Positions 1 to 8,216 are shown, counted from the first letter of the stretch. The stretch is 38,223 nucleotides of DNA from an uncultured Sphingomonadales bacterium (GCA_903923465.1 CAIXXP010000130.1:1-38223); one strand, 5' to 3'. Notes: generated by a model from the sequence alone, not told the origin. Translations and numbers: made by a program.

Positions 1-21
1 GGCACACCGGCGGCGGGCTGA
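1..21 (+). other. possible 3' end of an upstream CDS
   Basis: Read from base 1, this stretch gives six codons and then TGA at 19-21. It could be the tail of a gene that starts before the window and shares the orientation of the following acyl-CoA ligase. Nothing else supports it, and so short a stretch could be open by chance. Bases 22-78 then form a spacer that carries the ribosome binding site of the ligase. Confidence 0.2.
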
Positions 22-78
22 GGCGGGCGAAGACACGGGCACCCTCGGCAAACGGGGCCCGGCACAGAGGATGACAGG

Positions 79-1617
79 ATGACACTGCGGGATATCGTCG
101 AGCGCAACGCCCACCGCCATGCCGATGTGCCGGCCTATGTCTGCGGCGCGCGCAGCCTGACCCACCGCGCCCTGCGCGAGGAGGCGCGGCGGCTGGCCAG
201 CGCGCTCCATGCCAATGGCGCGAGGTCGCAGGACCGCATCGGCCTGTTGATGATGAACGAACTGGAGATCGGCGTGGGCTATGCCGCCGCGGAACTGTTC
301 GGCTTCATCGCCGCCCCGGTGAACTTTCGGCTGGCCCCGCCGGAGATGCGCTATGTCATCATGGATTCAGGGATCTCCATCCTGATCTTCGAGGCGGAAT
401 TTGCCGGCCATATCGATGCCATTCGCGCGGACCTTACCGAGGTGCGGCGGTTCGTCTGCATCGGGGAAGCGCCGGAATGGGCCACCGGCTGGGACCACTT
501 CCTTGCCGAGGGCGCGCCCGGCGACCCGCCACTGCCCGCGCCCCGGCCGGAGGACATCGCCTATATCCTCTACACCAGCGGCACCACCGGTCGGCCCAAG
601 GGCTGCATGCTCGATCATGCCGGGGAGTGCGCGAAAGCCTTTACCCAAGGTTCGCTGCTGGGGCTGGAGGGGGTGGACCGCTCGCTGCTGGTGATGCCGA
701 TGTTCCACATGGGGGCCAAATCGCAGGCGCTGTGCCAGCACTGGGTGGGCGGCACGGTGCATCTGCACCGCAGCTTTGACGCCGAGGCGGTGCTGCGCGC
801 GGTGCATGAGCAGCGGATAACCCTGCTGCATCTGGCGCCGATGCTGATTCAGGCGCTGCTGGAGGTGCCGGGCCGGGAGCGTTTCGACACATCCTGCCTG
901 CGTACCGTCATCTATTCCGCCGCCGCCATGTCGCCCACGCTGCTGCGCGAGGCGCTGGCGGTGTTTGGGCAGGTGTTCATCCAGATGTATGGCCAAACCG
1001 AGGGTGTGGGCACGGTTCTGCCGAAAAGCGCGCACCGGCTGGACGGGGACCCGCAGGTAGCGGAGCGGTTGGGCTCGGTCGGCTATGCCTTTGTCGGCAC
1101 CGAACTGACCATCCGCGACGAGGAGAACGAGGCCCTGCCGCCGGGCGCGGTGGGCGAGATCTGCCTGCGCGGCTCGATCATCATGCGCGGCTATTGGAAC
1201 AACAGCGCCGCCACGCTGAGCGCGCTGGCCGGCGGCTGGCTGCACACCGGCGACATGGGCCGGCTGGACGAGGACGGCTATCTCTATCTGGTGGACCGCA
1301 AGAAGGACATGATCGTCTCGGGCGGCGAGAATATCTATAGCCGCGAGGTGGAGGAGGCGCTGATGACCCATCCGGCGGTGGCCGCCGTGGCGGTGATCGG
1401 CGTGCCCGATGCCAAATGGGGCGAGACGGTATGCGCGCATGTGGTGCTGCGCGCCGGCATGGCGGTGGATGCGCCGGCGCTGGTGGCCCATGCCAGGACG
1501 CAGATCGCCTCCTACAAGCAGCCGCGCCACATCGTGTTTGCCGACAGCCTGCCCGCCCTGCCCAGCGGCAAGGTCAACAAGGTGGCGCTGCGCCAGCAAT
1601 ATCGGGCGGTTTCGTGA
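79..1617 (+). CDS. AMP-forming acyl-CoA synthetase (ligase 1)
   Basis: This 512-residue protein belongs to the ANL superfamily of adenylate-forming enzymes, which activate a carboxylic acid with ATP and transfer it to CoA. The AMP-binding loop YTSGTTGRPKG is at residues 165-175, the MYGQTEG motif at about 303-309, and the hinge region (HTGDMGRLDEDG, then DRKKDMIVSGGENIY) at about 389-420. The C-terminal catalytic lysine is in PSGKVNK, near residue 498. Length and domain order are normal. The ATG is preceded by GAGG at 67-70. It lies in a block with a P450, a CoA racemase-type gene and a second ligase, so a branched or cyclic carboxylic acid is a reasonable substrate, but the sequence does not fix the substrate. 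Long-chain or aryl acids are alternatives. Confidence 0.9.
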   Translation: MTLRDIVERNAHRHADVPAYVCGARSLTHRALREEARRLASALHANGARSQDRIGLLMMNELEIGVGYAAAELFGFIAAPVNFRLAPPEMRYVIMDSGISILIFEAEFAGHIDAIRADLTEVRRFVCIGEAPEWATGWDHFLAEGAPGDPPLPAPRPEDIAYILYTSGTTGRPKGCMLDHAGECAKAFTQGSLLGLEGVDRSLLVMPMFHMGAKSQALCQHWVGGTVHLHRSFDAEAVLRAVHEQRITLLHLAPMLIQALLEVPGRERFDTSCLRTVIYSAAAMSPTLLREALAVFGQVFIQMYGQTEGVGTVLPKSAHRLDGDPQVAERLGSVGYAFVGTELTIRDEENEALPPGAVGEICLRGSIIMRGYWNNSAATLSALAGGWLHTGDMGRLDEDGYLYLVDRKKDMIVSGGENIYSREVEEALMTHPAVAAVAVIGVPDAKWGETVCAHVVLRAGMAVDAPALVAHARTQIASYKQPRHIVFADSLPALPSGKVNKVALRQQYRAVS

Positions 1618-1821
1618 GGCATTGAGGCGCGCCTGTCGCTGACGATAGACGATTTTTGCCGACCTGGCGCCGGCCCGCCATGCGCTTCAGCGTCGATGCC
1701 CTGTGCTTGTTGAAGCGCGAGAAGCGCGGGCAGCTTCATCCCGTTCCCGACATTCTGTTGCCGCAATGTGGCCGGCACCAAAAGCGGTGGCCGGCGAAGA
1801 CGGGGTGCGGCAAACCGCCGG

Positions 1822-1835
1822 TTGCATGCATGCAA
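1822..1835. promoter_or_regulatory. perfect 14-bp palindrome upstream of tetR
   Basis: TTGCATGCATGCAA equals its own reverse complement. It ends 52 bp before the ATG of the TetR-family gene. TetR-family proteins bind palindromes as dimers and often repress their own operon, so this is a candidate operator. Binding is inferred. The related string TTGCATG recurs at 1874-1880. Confidence 0.4.
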
Positions 1836-1847
1836 GGTTGATGATAT

Positions 1848-1861
1848 ATACAATATCGTAT
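1848..1861. promoter_or_regulatory. AT-rich dyad (ATAC-N6-GTAT) upstream of tetR
   Basis: ATAC and GTAT are complementary arms around six bases, inside an AT-rich island (about 1841-1870) that stands out from the GC-rich surroundings. A possible -10 element, TACAAT, lies at 1863-1868. The dyad is either a second operator half or part of the promoter of the tetR-P450 transcription unit. No experimentally known site is claimed. Confidence 0.35.
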
Positions 1862-1887
1862 CTACAATCACTGTTGCATGGAATGGC

Positions 1888-2493
1888 ATGAACGCGACCC
1901 GACTCACCCAGACCCAGCGCAAGGCGGCCACCCGCAACAAGCTGCGCGATGCCGCCGCCCGTGTGTTTGCCCGGCAGGGGCTGGGTGGCGTATCGATTGA
2001 CCGCCTGTCGGAGGCGGCCGGCTTTTCGCGCGGGGCGTTCTACGCGCATTACGCCGACAAGCAGGGGTTGCTGCTGGAGCTGCTGGCCGCGTCTCACGAG
2101 ACGGAGATTCAGGCCTGGACCGATCTGGCCGGGAGCGCGGGCGATGTCGCGGCGATGTTCGCCGAGATGGAGCAGCGCTTCAATCGCCTGGCCGCCGAGC
2201 AGGACTGGTGGCTGCTGCATGGCGAATTGCAGCTGCACGCCCAGCGCGACGCCGCATTCGGCCGGCAGTATCAGCAATTCAGCGATGCGGTGATGCGCCG
2301 GATCGAGCACTTGCTGCGCGAGATCGCCGCCCGCGCCGCCGCGCCCGCCACGCTCGATGTGGCGCAGGCCGCAGTGTGCCTGCGCGCGCTGGGGCTGGGG
2401 CTGATGTTCGAGCGTTCCACACACACATCGCCGGGAGCGGCACTGGTGGCCTACATCCGCCTGCTCGTCGGCCAGGGGGAGAAGCAGGCATGA
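1888..2493 (+). CDS. TetR/AcrR-family transcriptional regulator
   Basis: The 201-residue product has an N-terminal helix-turn-helix of the TetR type (DAAARVFARQGLGGVSIDRL, then EAAGFSRGAFYAHYADKQGLL), followed by a helical ligand-binding domain. The ATG at 1888 puts the HTH about 20 residues from the N-terminus, as is usual. A longer frame reaches back to 1768, but its extra 40 residues are Arg-rich and read through the AT-rich operator-like sequence, so I reject that start. The stop codon overlaps the ATG of the P450 gene, so the two are translationally coupled. The regulator probably controls this catabolic block and responds to a substrate or CoA intermediate, which is inference from position. 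Confidence 0.85.
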   Translation: MNATRLTQTQRKAATRNKLRDAAARVFARQGLGGVSIDRLSEAAGFSRGAFYAHYADKQGLLLELLAASHETEIQAWTDLAGSAGDVAAMFAEMEQRFNRLAAEQDWWLLHGELQLHAQRDAAFGRQYQQFSDAVMRRIEHLLREIAARAAAPATLDVAQAAVCLRALGLGLMFERSTHTSPGAALVAYIRLLVGQGEKQA

Positions 2494-3713
2494 GCATGGG
2501 GATAAAGGCGAGAAAGCGCGCGCCGGCGCATGTGCCGCCAGAGCGCCTGTACGATTTCGATCTGTTCGGCGACCCGATGCCTTTCGGCGGCGCCCACAAG
2601 ATGAACCACGATCTGATCGGCAAGGCGCCCGACCTGTTCTACACCCTGCGCGATGGCGGGCACTGGATGGTGACGCGGCGCAAGCTGATCGAGGAGGTGA
2701 TGGCCCAGCCCAACACTTTCTCCAGCCACGCCGCCTCGCCGCATTTCGATACGGTCATCGGCCGCATCAAGACCCCGCCGCAGGACATGGACCCGCCCGA
2801 GCACATGGCCCACCGCCTGCTGCTGATGAAGTTCCTGGGCCCTAAGCATATCCGCGCGCTGGAGGGACGGATCCGCAGGCTGATGGTCGAGCTGATCGAT
2901 GCGGTGCTGGCCGATGGCGGCTGCGATTTCGTGGCGGCCGTGGCGGTGCCGTTTCCGGTGAAGACCTTCATGAGCATGATGCAGTGGGACCTGTCGCGGT
3001 ATGCCGATTTCGCGGGCTGGGCGCAGGGCATCATCCATTCCGGCTCGCCGATGCGCTCGCTGCCCTATTTCATCCGCATGCGCTGGTTCCTGAAGAGCTG
3101 GATCCGCGACCGGCAGCGCAACCCCGGTGACGATCCCGTCAGCCTGCTGCTGGCCAGCGAGGTGGGCGGCAAGAAGCTGACCCCGGCGCTGGTGCTGGAC
3201 ATGGCCAATCTGCTGTTTCTGGGCGGGCTGGATACGGTGACCATCGGCCTGTCCTTCATTACGCTGCATCTGGCGCAGCACCCCGAGTTGCAGCAGCGCC
3301 TGCGCGACAACCCCGGCGATATTCCCGCCGCCATCGACGAGCTGCTGCGCCGCTATGCCTTCGTCAGCGTGCCGCGCCGGGTGGATCAGGATGTGACGCT
3401 GGATGGGGTGTTGCTGAAAAAGGGCGACTATATCGTGTGCAGCCTGCCCGATGCCAGCAACGACGAGGAGGCGTTGGGCACCTCGGCCGAGGTGGATATC
3501 GACCGCCGGAACGCGCCCTCGCTGATCGCCTTCAACACCGGCCCGCACAGTTGCGCCGGGGCGGCGCTGGCCCGGCTGGAGCTGCGGATATTCCTGGAAG
3601 AATGGCTGAGCCGGGTGCCGCCCTTCCGCCTGATCGACAATTACACGCCGCGTCAGGTGAGCGGCGCGCTGTTCGCGCTGAAAGATCTGAAACTGGCCTG
3701 GCAGGCGGACTGA
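2490..3713 (+). CDS. cytochrome P450 (CYP101-like)
   Basis: This 407-residue soluble bacterial P450 inserts one oxygen atom from O2 into a hydrophobic substrate. The I-helix motif GGLDT is at 245-249, the ExxR motif ELLR at 284-287, and the heme loop FNTGPHSCAG at 348-357 with Cys355 as axial ligand. GGHWMVTRRKLI (about 57-66) and MDPPE (100-104) resemble P450cam, so CYP101 or a neighbouring family is likely. The ATG overlaps the tetR stop (ATGA) and has a G-rich ribosome binding site (AGGGGGAG) just upstream. A longer frame from 2208 lies inside tetR and is rejected. No ferredoxin or ferredoxin reductase gene is in the window, so electrons must come from partners encoded elsewhere. The substrate is unknown. 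Confidence 0.93.
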   Translation: MSMGIKARKRAPAHVPPERLYDFDLFGDPMPFGGAHKMNHDLIGKAPDLFYTLRDGGHWMVTRRKLIEEVMAQPNTFSSHAASPHFDTVIGRIKTPPQDMDPPEHMAHRLLLMKFLGPKHIRALEGRIRRLMVELIDAVLADGGCDFVAAVAVPFPVKTFMSMMQWDLSRYADFAGWAQGIIHSGSPMRSLPYFIRMRWFLKSWIRDRQRNPGDDPVSLLLASEVGGKKLTPALVLDMANLLFLGGLDTVTIGLSFITLHLAQHPELQQRLRDNPGDIPAAIDELLRRYAFVSVPRRVDQDVTLDGVLLKKGDYIVCSLPDASNDEEALGTSAEVDIDRRNAPSLIAFNTGPHSCAGAALARLELRIFLEEWLSRVPPFRLIDNYTPRQVSGALFALKDLKLAWQAD

Positions 3714-3837
3714 GCCTCTGCCCCCATTCCGGCTTGTGGATTTCACGCCCGGCGATACACTCCGCCCCTTGCGCGCGATAGCAGCCAGCCGCCGGCCCAC
3801 GGGCAGCGTGGGGGGCGGGGGCCGGGAGACGGGGTTG

Positions 3838-3963
3838 ATGACAGTGGCTTGCCGCAGAGGCGCGCAACCGGGCGCCGCCATGCCTGCCGGAGCCATGCCT
3901 GCCGAAGCCATGCCTGCCGGAGCCATGCCTGCCGAAGCCGAGCCTGCCGGAGGGCGGGCGTGA
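3838..3963 (+). CDS. possible 41-residue repeat peptide (uORF of the racemase gene)
   Basis: A short ORF starts at an ATG preceded by GGGAGA (3824-3829) and ends with a TGA that overlaps the GTG start of the racemase gene (GTGA). Its second half is made of AMPAG and AMPAE pentapeptides encoded by the 15-bp tandem repeat. It matches no family I recognise. It may be a translated leader that couples into the downstream gene, or only the chance reading of a repeat. The overlap arrangement is the main argument for it. Confidence 0.3.
   Translation: MTVACRRGAQPGAAMPAGAMPAEAMPAGAMPAEAEPAGGRA
3877..3951 (+). repeat. 15-bp tandem repeat, five copies
   Basis: The unit GCCATGCCTGCCGRA occurs four times without other change from 3877 to 3936, alternating GGA and GAA at its end. 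A fifth, diverged copy at 3937-3951 has GAG in place of CAT. Each intact copy contains an ATG. The last copy provides GGAGG-type Shine-Dalgarno bases for the GTG start at 3960. Copy number could change by slippage and so alter the leader peptide or the spacing before the racemase gene. Confidence 0.85.
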
Positions 3964-5057
3964 CCGCCGGCACCGGGCCGCTGGCCGGCATTCGCGTGGT
4001 GGAATTCGCCGGGCTGGGCCCCGTGCCCTATTGCGGCATGCTGCTGGCCGATATGGGCGCCGAGGTGGTGGTTGTCGCGCGCGATGCCGCCGAACTCTAT
4101 CCGGTCGTCTCGCGCGGGAAATCCTGCATTCTGGCCGATTTGAAGACCGACGGCGGCCGGCAGACCGCGCGGGCCGCGCTGGCTTGCGCCGATGTCGCGC
4201 TGGAAGGCTTTCGCCCCGGTGTGATGGAGCGGCTGGGGCTGGGGCCGCAGGAGATGCGGGCGGCCAACCCCCGGCTGATCTTTGCGCGGGCGACCGGCTG
4301 GGGGCAGGAGGGCCCGCTGGCCGACAAGGCCGGGCATGACCTCACCTATATTGCGATCACCGGCGCGCTGGACATGGTGACGGCCCCCGCTGGCCCGGCT
4401 CGCCCGCCGCTCAACCTGCTCGGCGATTTTGCCGGTGGGTCGATGTTCCTGCTGACCGGGGTGCTGGCCGCGCTGGTGGAGCGCGCCGCATCGGGGCAGG
4501 GGCAGGTGGTGGATGCGGCGATCGTCGATGGCGTGGCCTCGCTGATGGCGACCAATCAGGGGTTCATCGATCTGGGGGTGCTGCCAACCGGGCGCGGCGA
4601 GGGGCTGCTGGGCGGCAGTGCGCCAAACTATCGCTGCTATGTCTGCGCCGATGGCCGGGAGCTGGCGGTGGCCGCCATCGAGCCGCAATTTCTCGGGCGG
4701 TTCCTCGCCGCGCTGGGCTTGCCGGTGCCCGAGGTTTCCATTCTCGACATGGGTGATGACAGCGAGGCGCTGCGGCGGCTGAACGCGGATCTCGCCGCGA
4801 TTTTCGCCACGCGCCCGCGCGATGAATGGGTCGCGCATTTTGCCGATATCGATGCCTGCGTGGCCCCGGTGCTGACGCTGGCCGAGGCGTCGGTGCACCC
4901 TTACAACGTCGCAAGGGGCGTGTTCCTGCCCGCCGGCGACTCATTTCAACCGGGCGTTGCCCCGCGCTTTGGCCGCACCCCCGGAGTGGCCGGCGGCGCG
5001 GCCGGGCTGGACGGAAGCGAAACCCTGCGCCAGTGGCAAGCCACCGGATACGGCTGA
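3960..5057 (+). CDS. alpha-methylacyl-CoA racemase-like family III CoA-transferase
   Basis: The 365-residue product belongs to the CaiB/BaiF (family III CoA-transferase) fold. Counted from the GTG at 3960, it has His126 and Asp127 in AGHDLTY, Asp156 in GDFAGGSM and Glu241 in AIEPQF. As I recall, these are the residue numbers used for catalysis by the Mycobacterium tuberculosis alpha-methylacyl-CoA racemase MCR. This supports racemisation of 2-methylacyl-CoA thioesters over CoA transfer, and supports the GTG start, which has GGAGGG at 3949-3954. A longer frame from an ATG at 3849 adds a Cys/Arg-rich repeat read out of frame through the tandem repeat and is rejected. The P450 and two ligases nearby fit degradation of a methyl-branched acid such as an isoprenoid or a sterol side chain. 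Confidence 0.85.
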   Translation: MTAGTGPLAGIRVVEFAGLGPVPYCGMLLADMGAEVVVVARDAAELYPVVSRGKSCILADLKTDGGRQTARAALACADVALEGFRPGVMERLGLGPQEMRAANPRLIFARATGWGQEGPLADKAGHDLTYIAITGALDMVTAPAGPARPPLNLLGDFAGGSMFLLTGVLAALVERAASGQGQVVDAAIVDGVASLMATNQGFIDLGVLPTGRGEGLLGGSAPNYRCYVCADGRELAVAAIEPQFLGRFLAALGLPVPEVSILDMGDDSEALRRLNADLAAIFATRPRDEWVAHFADIDACVAPVLTLAEASVHPYNVARGVFLPAGDSFQPGVAPRFGRTPGVAGGAAGLDGSETLRQWQATGYG

Positions 5058-5097
5058 ACCACCCCCCCTGCCCACCCAACCACGAAGCGAGACCAGC

Positions 5098-6675
5098 ATG
5101 CACCCCCGTCATTTCGCCCAGAGCCACCGCGACCGTCCGGCCGTCATTTCGCTGGGTGGCCAGCGGCGCAGCTATGGCGAACTGGAGGATCTGGCCAATC
5201 AGGGCGCGCAACTGTTGCGGCGGCTGGGGCTGAAATCCGGCGATGCCATCGCGCTGATGATCGACAATTCGGTGGCGTGGTTCGATGTGTTCTGGGCAGC
5301 GCAGCGCTGCGGCCTGCACATCGTGCCGGTGGCGACGCGGCTGACCACGGGCGAGGTGGAATATATTCTGGAGAACAGCGAGAGCCGGGCGCTGGTGGTA
5401 TCGGCCGCCTATGCCGGGGTGGCCGGCGACATACTGGCCCATCGCGACCGGCTGCCCGGGCTGCCCGGGCTGCCCGGGCTGATCGCCTGTTTCGCGGTGA
5501 ACGGTGCCATCCCCGGCTATGCCGACTGGTATGGGGAAATAGCCGGGATGCCGGCCGAACCCATCGCCGACGAGCAGGCGGGCACCCACATGCCCTATAG
5601 TTCGGGCACCACCGGCAGGCCGAAGGGTGTGCGCCTCGCGCTGCCCTCTGGCCCGGCGGATGCACTCAACCCGTTCAATGAGCAGATGGTGCGCAAATAT
5701 GGCCTGGCGCAGGATACAGTCTATCTGTCGCCCGCGCCGCAATACCACGCCGCGCCGCTGGTCTTCACCACCTGCGTGCAGCGCAATGGCGGCACGGTTG
5801 TCATCATGGAACGGTTTGACCCTGCCGACTTCCTCGCCGCTATCGAGACCTATCGCGTGACGCATACGCAGGTGGTGCCCACCATGTTCGTGCGCCTGCA
5901 GAAGGATCAGGCCCGGCTGCGCGGCGCCCACGATCTTTCGTCGCTGCGGCTGGTCCTGCATGCCGCCGCGCCCTGCCCGGTGGCGGTGAAGCATGTGATG
6001 ATCGACTGGTTCGGCCTGATCATCGAGGAATATTACGGCGCCTCCGAGGGGCATGGCAACACCCATATCACCTCGCCGGAGTGGCTGGAGCGGCCGGGTT
6101 CGGTGGGCCGCGCCAGCTGGGGCACCCTGCATATCTGCGACGAGGACGGCCACGAGCTGCCGGCCGGGCAGGATGGGCTGGTCTATTTCGAGGGCGCCAT
6201 CGCGTTTGAATACAAGGACGACCCGGAAAAGACCGCCGGCACCCGCAACCCGCTGCATCCGACCTGGAGCGCGGTGGGCGACATTGGCCATGTCGACGAG
6301 GGGGGCTATCTGTTCCTGACCGACCGCAAGGATTTCATGATCATCTCCGGCGGCGCCAACATCTATCCGCGCGAGATAGAGGACGTGCTGATCGCCCACC
6401 CCGAGGTGGCCGATGTCGCGGTGATCGGCGTGCCGCACCCGGAATGGGGTGAGCAGGTGAAGGCGGTGGTGCAGCCGGTGGCAGGTGCCAGCGCCGGCCC
6501 GGACCTTGCCCTGAGGCTGGAGGCATGGTGCCGCGAGCACCTCTCGCCGATCAAGCTGCCGCGCAGCTTCGACTTTGACCCGGCCCTGCCCCGCGCCGAC
6601 AATGGCAAGCTCTACAAGAAGGCCCTGCGCGCCCGATATTGGCCGGAGGCCGGCAGCGCGCCTTTGGCCCGATGA
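5098..6675 (+). CDS. AMP-forming acyl-CoA synthetase (ligase 2)
   Basis: This 525-residue ANL enzyme has the loop YSSGTTGRPKG at 167-177, YYGASEG in the middle, the hinge VGDIGHVDEGG followed by DRKDFMIISGGANIYPRE, and the catalytic lysine near Lys504 in NGKLYKK. It probably forms an acyl-CoA for the same pathway as the racemase 40 bp upstream. The ATG at 5098 follows AGCGAGA and gives a normal N-terminus. The frame is open further upstream from 4957, but that part overlaps the racemase gene. Residues 119-128 are an LPGLPGLPGL stretch encoded by a perfect 9-bp tandem repeat. It is clearly diverged from ligase 1, so the two probably act on different acids or at different steps. Confidence 0.9.
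   Translation: MHPRHFAQSHRDRPAVISLGGQRRSYGELEDLANQGAQLLRRLGLKSGDAIALMIDNSVAWFDVFWAAQRCGLHIVPVATRLTTGEVEYILENSESRALVVSAAYAGVAGDILAHRDRLPGLPGLPGLIACFAVNGAIPGYADWYGEIAGMPAEPIADEQAGTHMPYSSGTTGRPKGVRLALPSGPADALNPFNEQMVRKYGLAQDTVYLSPAPQYHAAPLVFTTCVQRNGGTVVIMERFDPADFLAAIETYRVTHTQVVPTMFVRLQKDQARLRGAHDLSSLRLVLHAAAPCPVAVKHVMIDWFGLIIEEYYGASEGHGNTHITSPEWLERPGSVGRASWGTLHICDEDGHELPAGQDGLVYFEGAIAFEYKDDPEKTAGTRNPLHPTWSAVGDIGHVDEGGYLFLTDRKDFMIISGGANIYPREIEDVLIAHPEVADVAVIGVPHPEWGEQVKAVVQPVAGASAGPDLALRLEAWCREHLSPIKLPRSFDFDPALPRADNGKLYKKALRARYWPEAGSAPLAR
5452..5478 (+). repeat. 9-bp tandem repeat inside ligase 2, three copies
   Basis: CTGCCCGGG is repeated three times without mismatch and is in frame (Leu-Pro-Gly). 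A change in copy number would keep the reading frame. It lies in a surface-loop-like part of the N-terminal domain. Confidence 0.8.
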
Positions 6676-6748
6676 GCCGCGCCGCCTGCCCCATTGCGGG
6701 ACATTGCGGTAAAAGAGCTCCCGGCATTTAACCAAAAATTTACCTGCC

Positions 6749-6758
6749 TGCCCCCTAA
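6749..6758 (+). promoter_or_regulatory. TGCCCCCTAA box, copy 1
   Basis: The 10-mer TGCCCCCTAA lies 54 bp before the start of the ATP-grasp gene, in a locally AT-rich stretch (6727-6744). The same 10-mer is at 9510-9519 upstream of the GT4 gene. It may be a shared promoter or regulator element of the EPS locus. Only two copies were noticed, so chance is not excluded. Confidence 0.25.
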
Positions 6759-6812
6759 ACTCGCCGGCCCCGGCTGTGACAAGCGCGGACGAGGCTGGCA
6801 AGGAGCAGGGAA

Positions 6813-8216
6813 GTGGCGCTTCGTGACGACGACATGCAGTTCGTTTCCTGCACGCAGGGCGACGAGATGGCGCCCGGCGACAGCGACCGGGCCTTGCCGG
6901 AGCGCACCCCGCGCGCCACGCCCGAACAGGCGCTGCCCCCGGTGCTGCTGGCCCGGCCCGACTATGGCGGCACGGTTGCCGCCGCCCGCGAACTGGGGCG
7001 CGGCGGCATTCCGGTGAACACGCTGGGTTGCCACACGCTGGACTGCGCCAACTGTTCCACCTTCGTGGGGAAAAGCTTCTCCTTCGGGCCGCGTTTCGAT
7101 CCGCCATCGCTGCTGGCCGCGCTGATGCGCCTTGGCGCCGAACAGGGCTCCGCCGGCCCGCGCCACGTGCTGCTGCCGGTCTGCGACCTCACCGCCTGGA
7201 CCTATGCCGCCCATGCCGGGCCATTGTCGGAGCATTTTCAGATCTATGCGCCGCCGCTGGCCACGCTGAACCGGCTGCTCGACAAATCCACCTTCCAGGA
7301 GGCTTGCGCCGCGGCCGGGGTCGGCGTTCTGAAAAGCTGGACCGTGAGCAGTCGCGCGGAGCTGGAGGCGCTGGCCGACATGCTGGTGTTCCCGCTGATC
7401 GCCAAGCCGCGCACCCATGTGAACCGCACGCGCAACGACAAGGGGCTGGTGGCGCACAGCTATGCGCAATTGCTCTCGCTGATCGAGGCGATCGAGCAGA
7501 ACGAGCCGATTTTCCACGATAGCGATGACGAGGGGGCGATTGGCGGCTTCTTCTTCCAGCAATTCGTCGACATCGGCAGCAGCGGGGTGCTCTCCGTCTC
7601 CGGCTTTGCCGACAGGAGCGGCAAGCGGTTCATCGCCCGCGCCGCCCGCAAGGTGATGTTGCGGTCCGAGCCGGCGGGCGTTGGCGTATGCTTCGAATCG
7701 GTGGACCTGGACCCGGCGCTGGCCGAGGCCACCGCCCGGCTGTGCCGCCATCTCGGCTATTTCGGCGTGTTCGAGGTGGAATTCATCCGCTGTGGCGAGG
7801 CATGGGCGGCGATTGATTTCAACCCCCGCTTCTATAACCAGATGGGGCTGGACATCGCGCGCGGCGTATCCCTGCCGCGCCTGTGCTATTACGACGCGAT
7901 TGGCGACGAGGCGCGCCTGTCGGCCCTGATGGCGCAGGCCCAGGCGGCGCCCGGCGGCGAAACGTACCGCCTGCGCGACGGCTTCACCATGGCCATGATC
8001 ATCTTCCTCCGCAGCCTCACCGGCGCCATGTCGCGGGCCGATCGCCTGCGCTGGCGCCAGTGGAACCGGGCGGATCCCGCGCGGATGATGGACCTCTACC
8101 GCGATGCCCGCGACCCATGGGTGTGGCCGGTGCACATGCTGTCCGAATTCCTGCTGGGCCTGCGCAAGCTGGGCCTGAAGGCTGCCGCCCGCCTGGGATT
8201 TATCCGCTATGCGTGA
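6813..8216 (+). CDS. ATP-grasp domain protein in EPS locus
   Basis: The 467-residue product looks like a carbamoyl-phosphate-synthase-type ATP-grasp ligase. An N-terminal pre-ATP-grasp domain (LLARPDYGGTVAAARELG, about 45-62) is followed by an ATP-grasp domain with a candidate ATP-binding lysine in LIAKPR (Lys198) and candidate metal ligands in FEVEF (Glu323) and IDFNPRFYN (Asp335, Asn337). ATP-grasp ligases join a carboxylate, activated as acyl phosphate, to an amine or another nucleophile. The GTG start has AAGGAG at 6800-6805 with 7-nt spacing. It overlaps the next gene by 8 bp, so the two products probably work together. The role is unknown; adding an amino-acid-like group to an EPS sugar is one possibility. 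No signal peptide is seen, so it is probably cytoplasmic. Confidence 0.8.
   Translation: MALRDDDMQFVSCTQGDEMAPGDSDRALPERTPRATPEQALPPVLLARPDYGGTVAAARELGRGGIPVNTLGCHTLDCANCSTFVGKSFSFGPRFDPPSLLAALMRLGAEQGSAGPRHVLLPVCDLTAWTYAAHAGPLSEHFQIYAPPLATLNRLLDKSTFQEACAAAGVGVLKSWTVSSRAELEALADMLVFPLIAKPRTHVNRTRNDKGLVAHSYAQLLSLIEAIEQNEPIFHDSDDEGAIGGFFFQQFVDIGSSGVLSVSGFADRSGKRFIARAARKVMLRSEPAGVGVCFESVDLDPALAEATARLCRHLGYFGVFEVEFIRCGEAWAAIDFNPRFYNQMGLDIARGVSLPRLCYYDAIGDEARLSALMAQAQAAPGGETYRLRDGFTMAMIIFLRSLTGAMSRADRLRWRQWNRADPARMMDLYRDARDPWVWPVHMLSEFLLGLRKLGLKAAARLGFIRYA

Noticed and set aside
1618-1887. Small ORFs in the gap after ligase 1
   Set aside because: They have no ribosome binding sites and no recognisable product. 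The gap reads better as the regulatory region of tetR.
3877-3951. CRISPR-like array
   Set aside because: Units are 15 bp and directly adjacent with no spacers, so this is a minisatellite.
3849-3959. Cys/Arg-rich N-terminal extension (HACRS repeats) of the racemase
   Set aside because: It is the out-of-frame reading of the tandem repeat. The GTG at 3960 has a good Shine-Dalgarno sequence and gives catalytic residues at the family's usual positions.
2451-4898. 815-codon open frame on the minus strand
   Set aside because: It lies antisense to tetR, P450 and racemase genes that have clear family motifs. Its composition (many His, Arg, Gln, Gly) is typical of antisense frames in GC-rich DNA.
4564-7107. 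847-codon open frame on the minus strand
   Set aside because: Antisense to the second acyl-CoA ligase and its neighbours; no recognisable domain.
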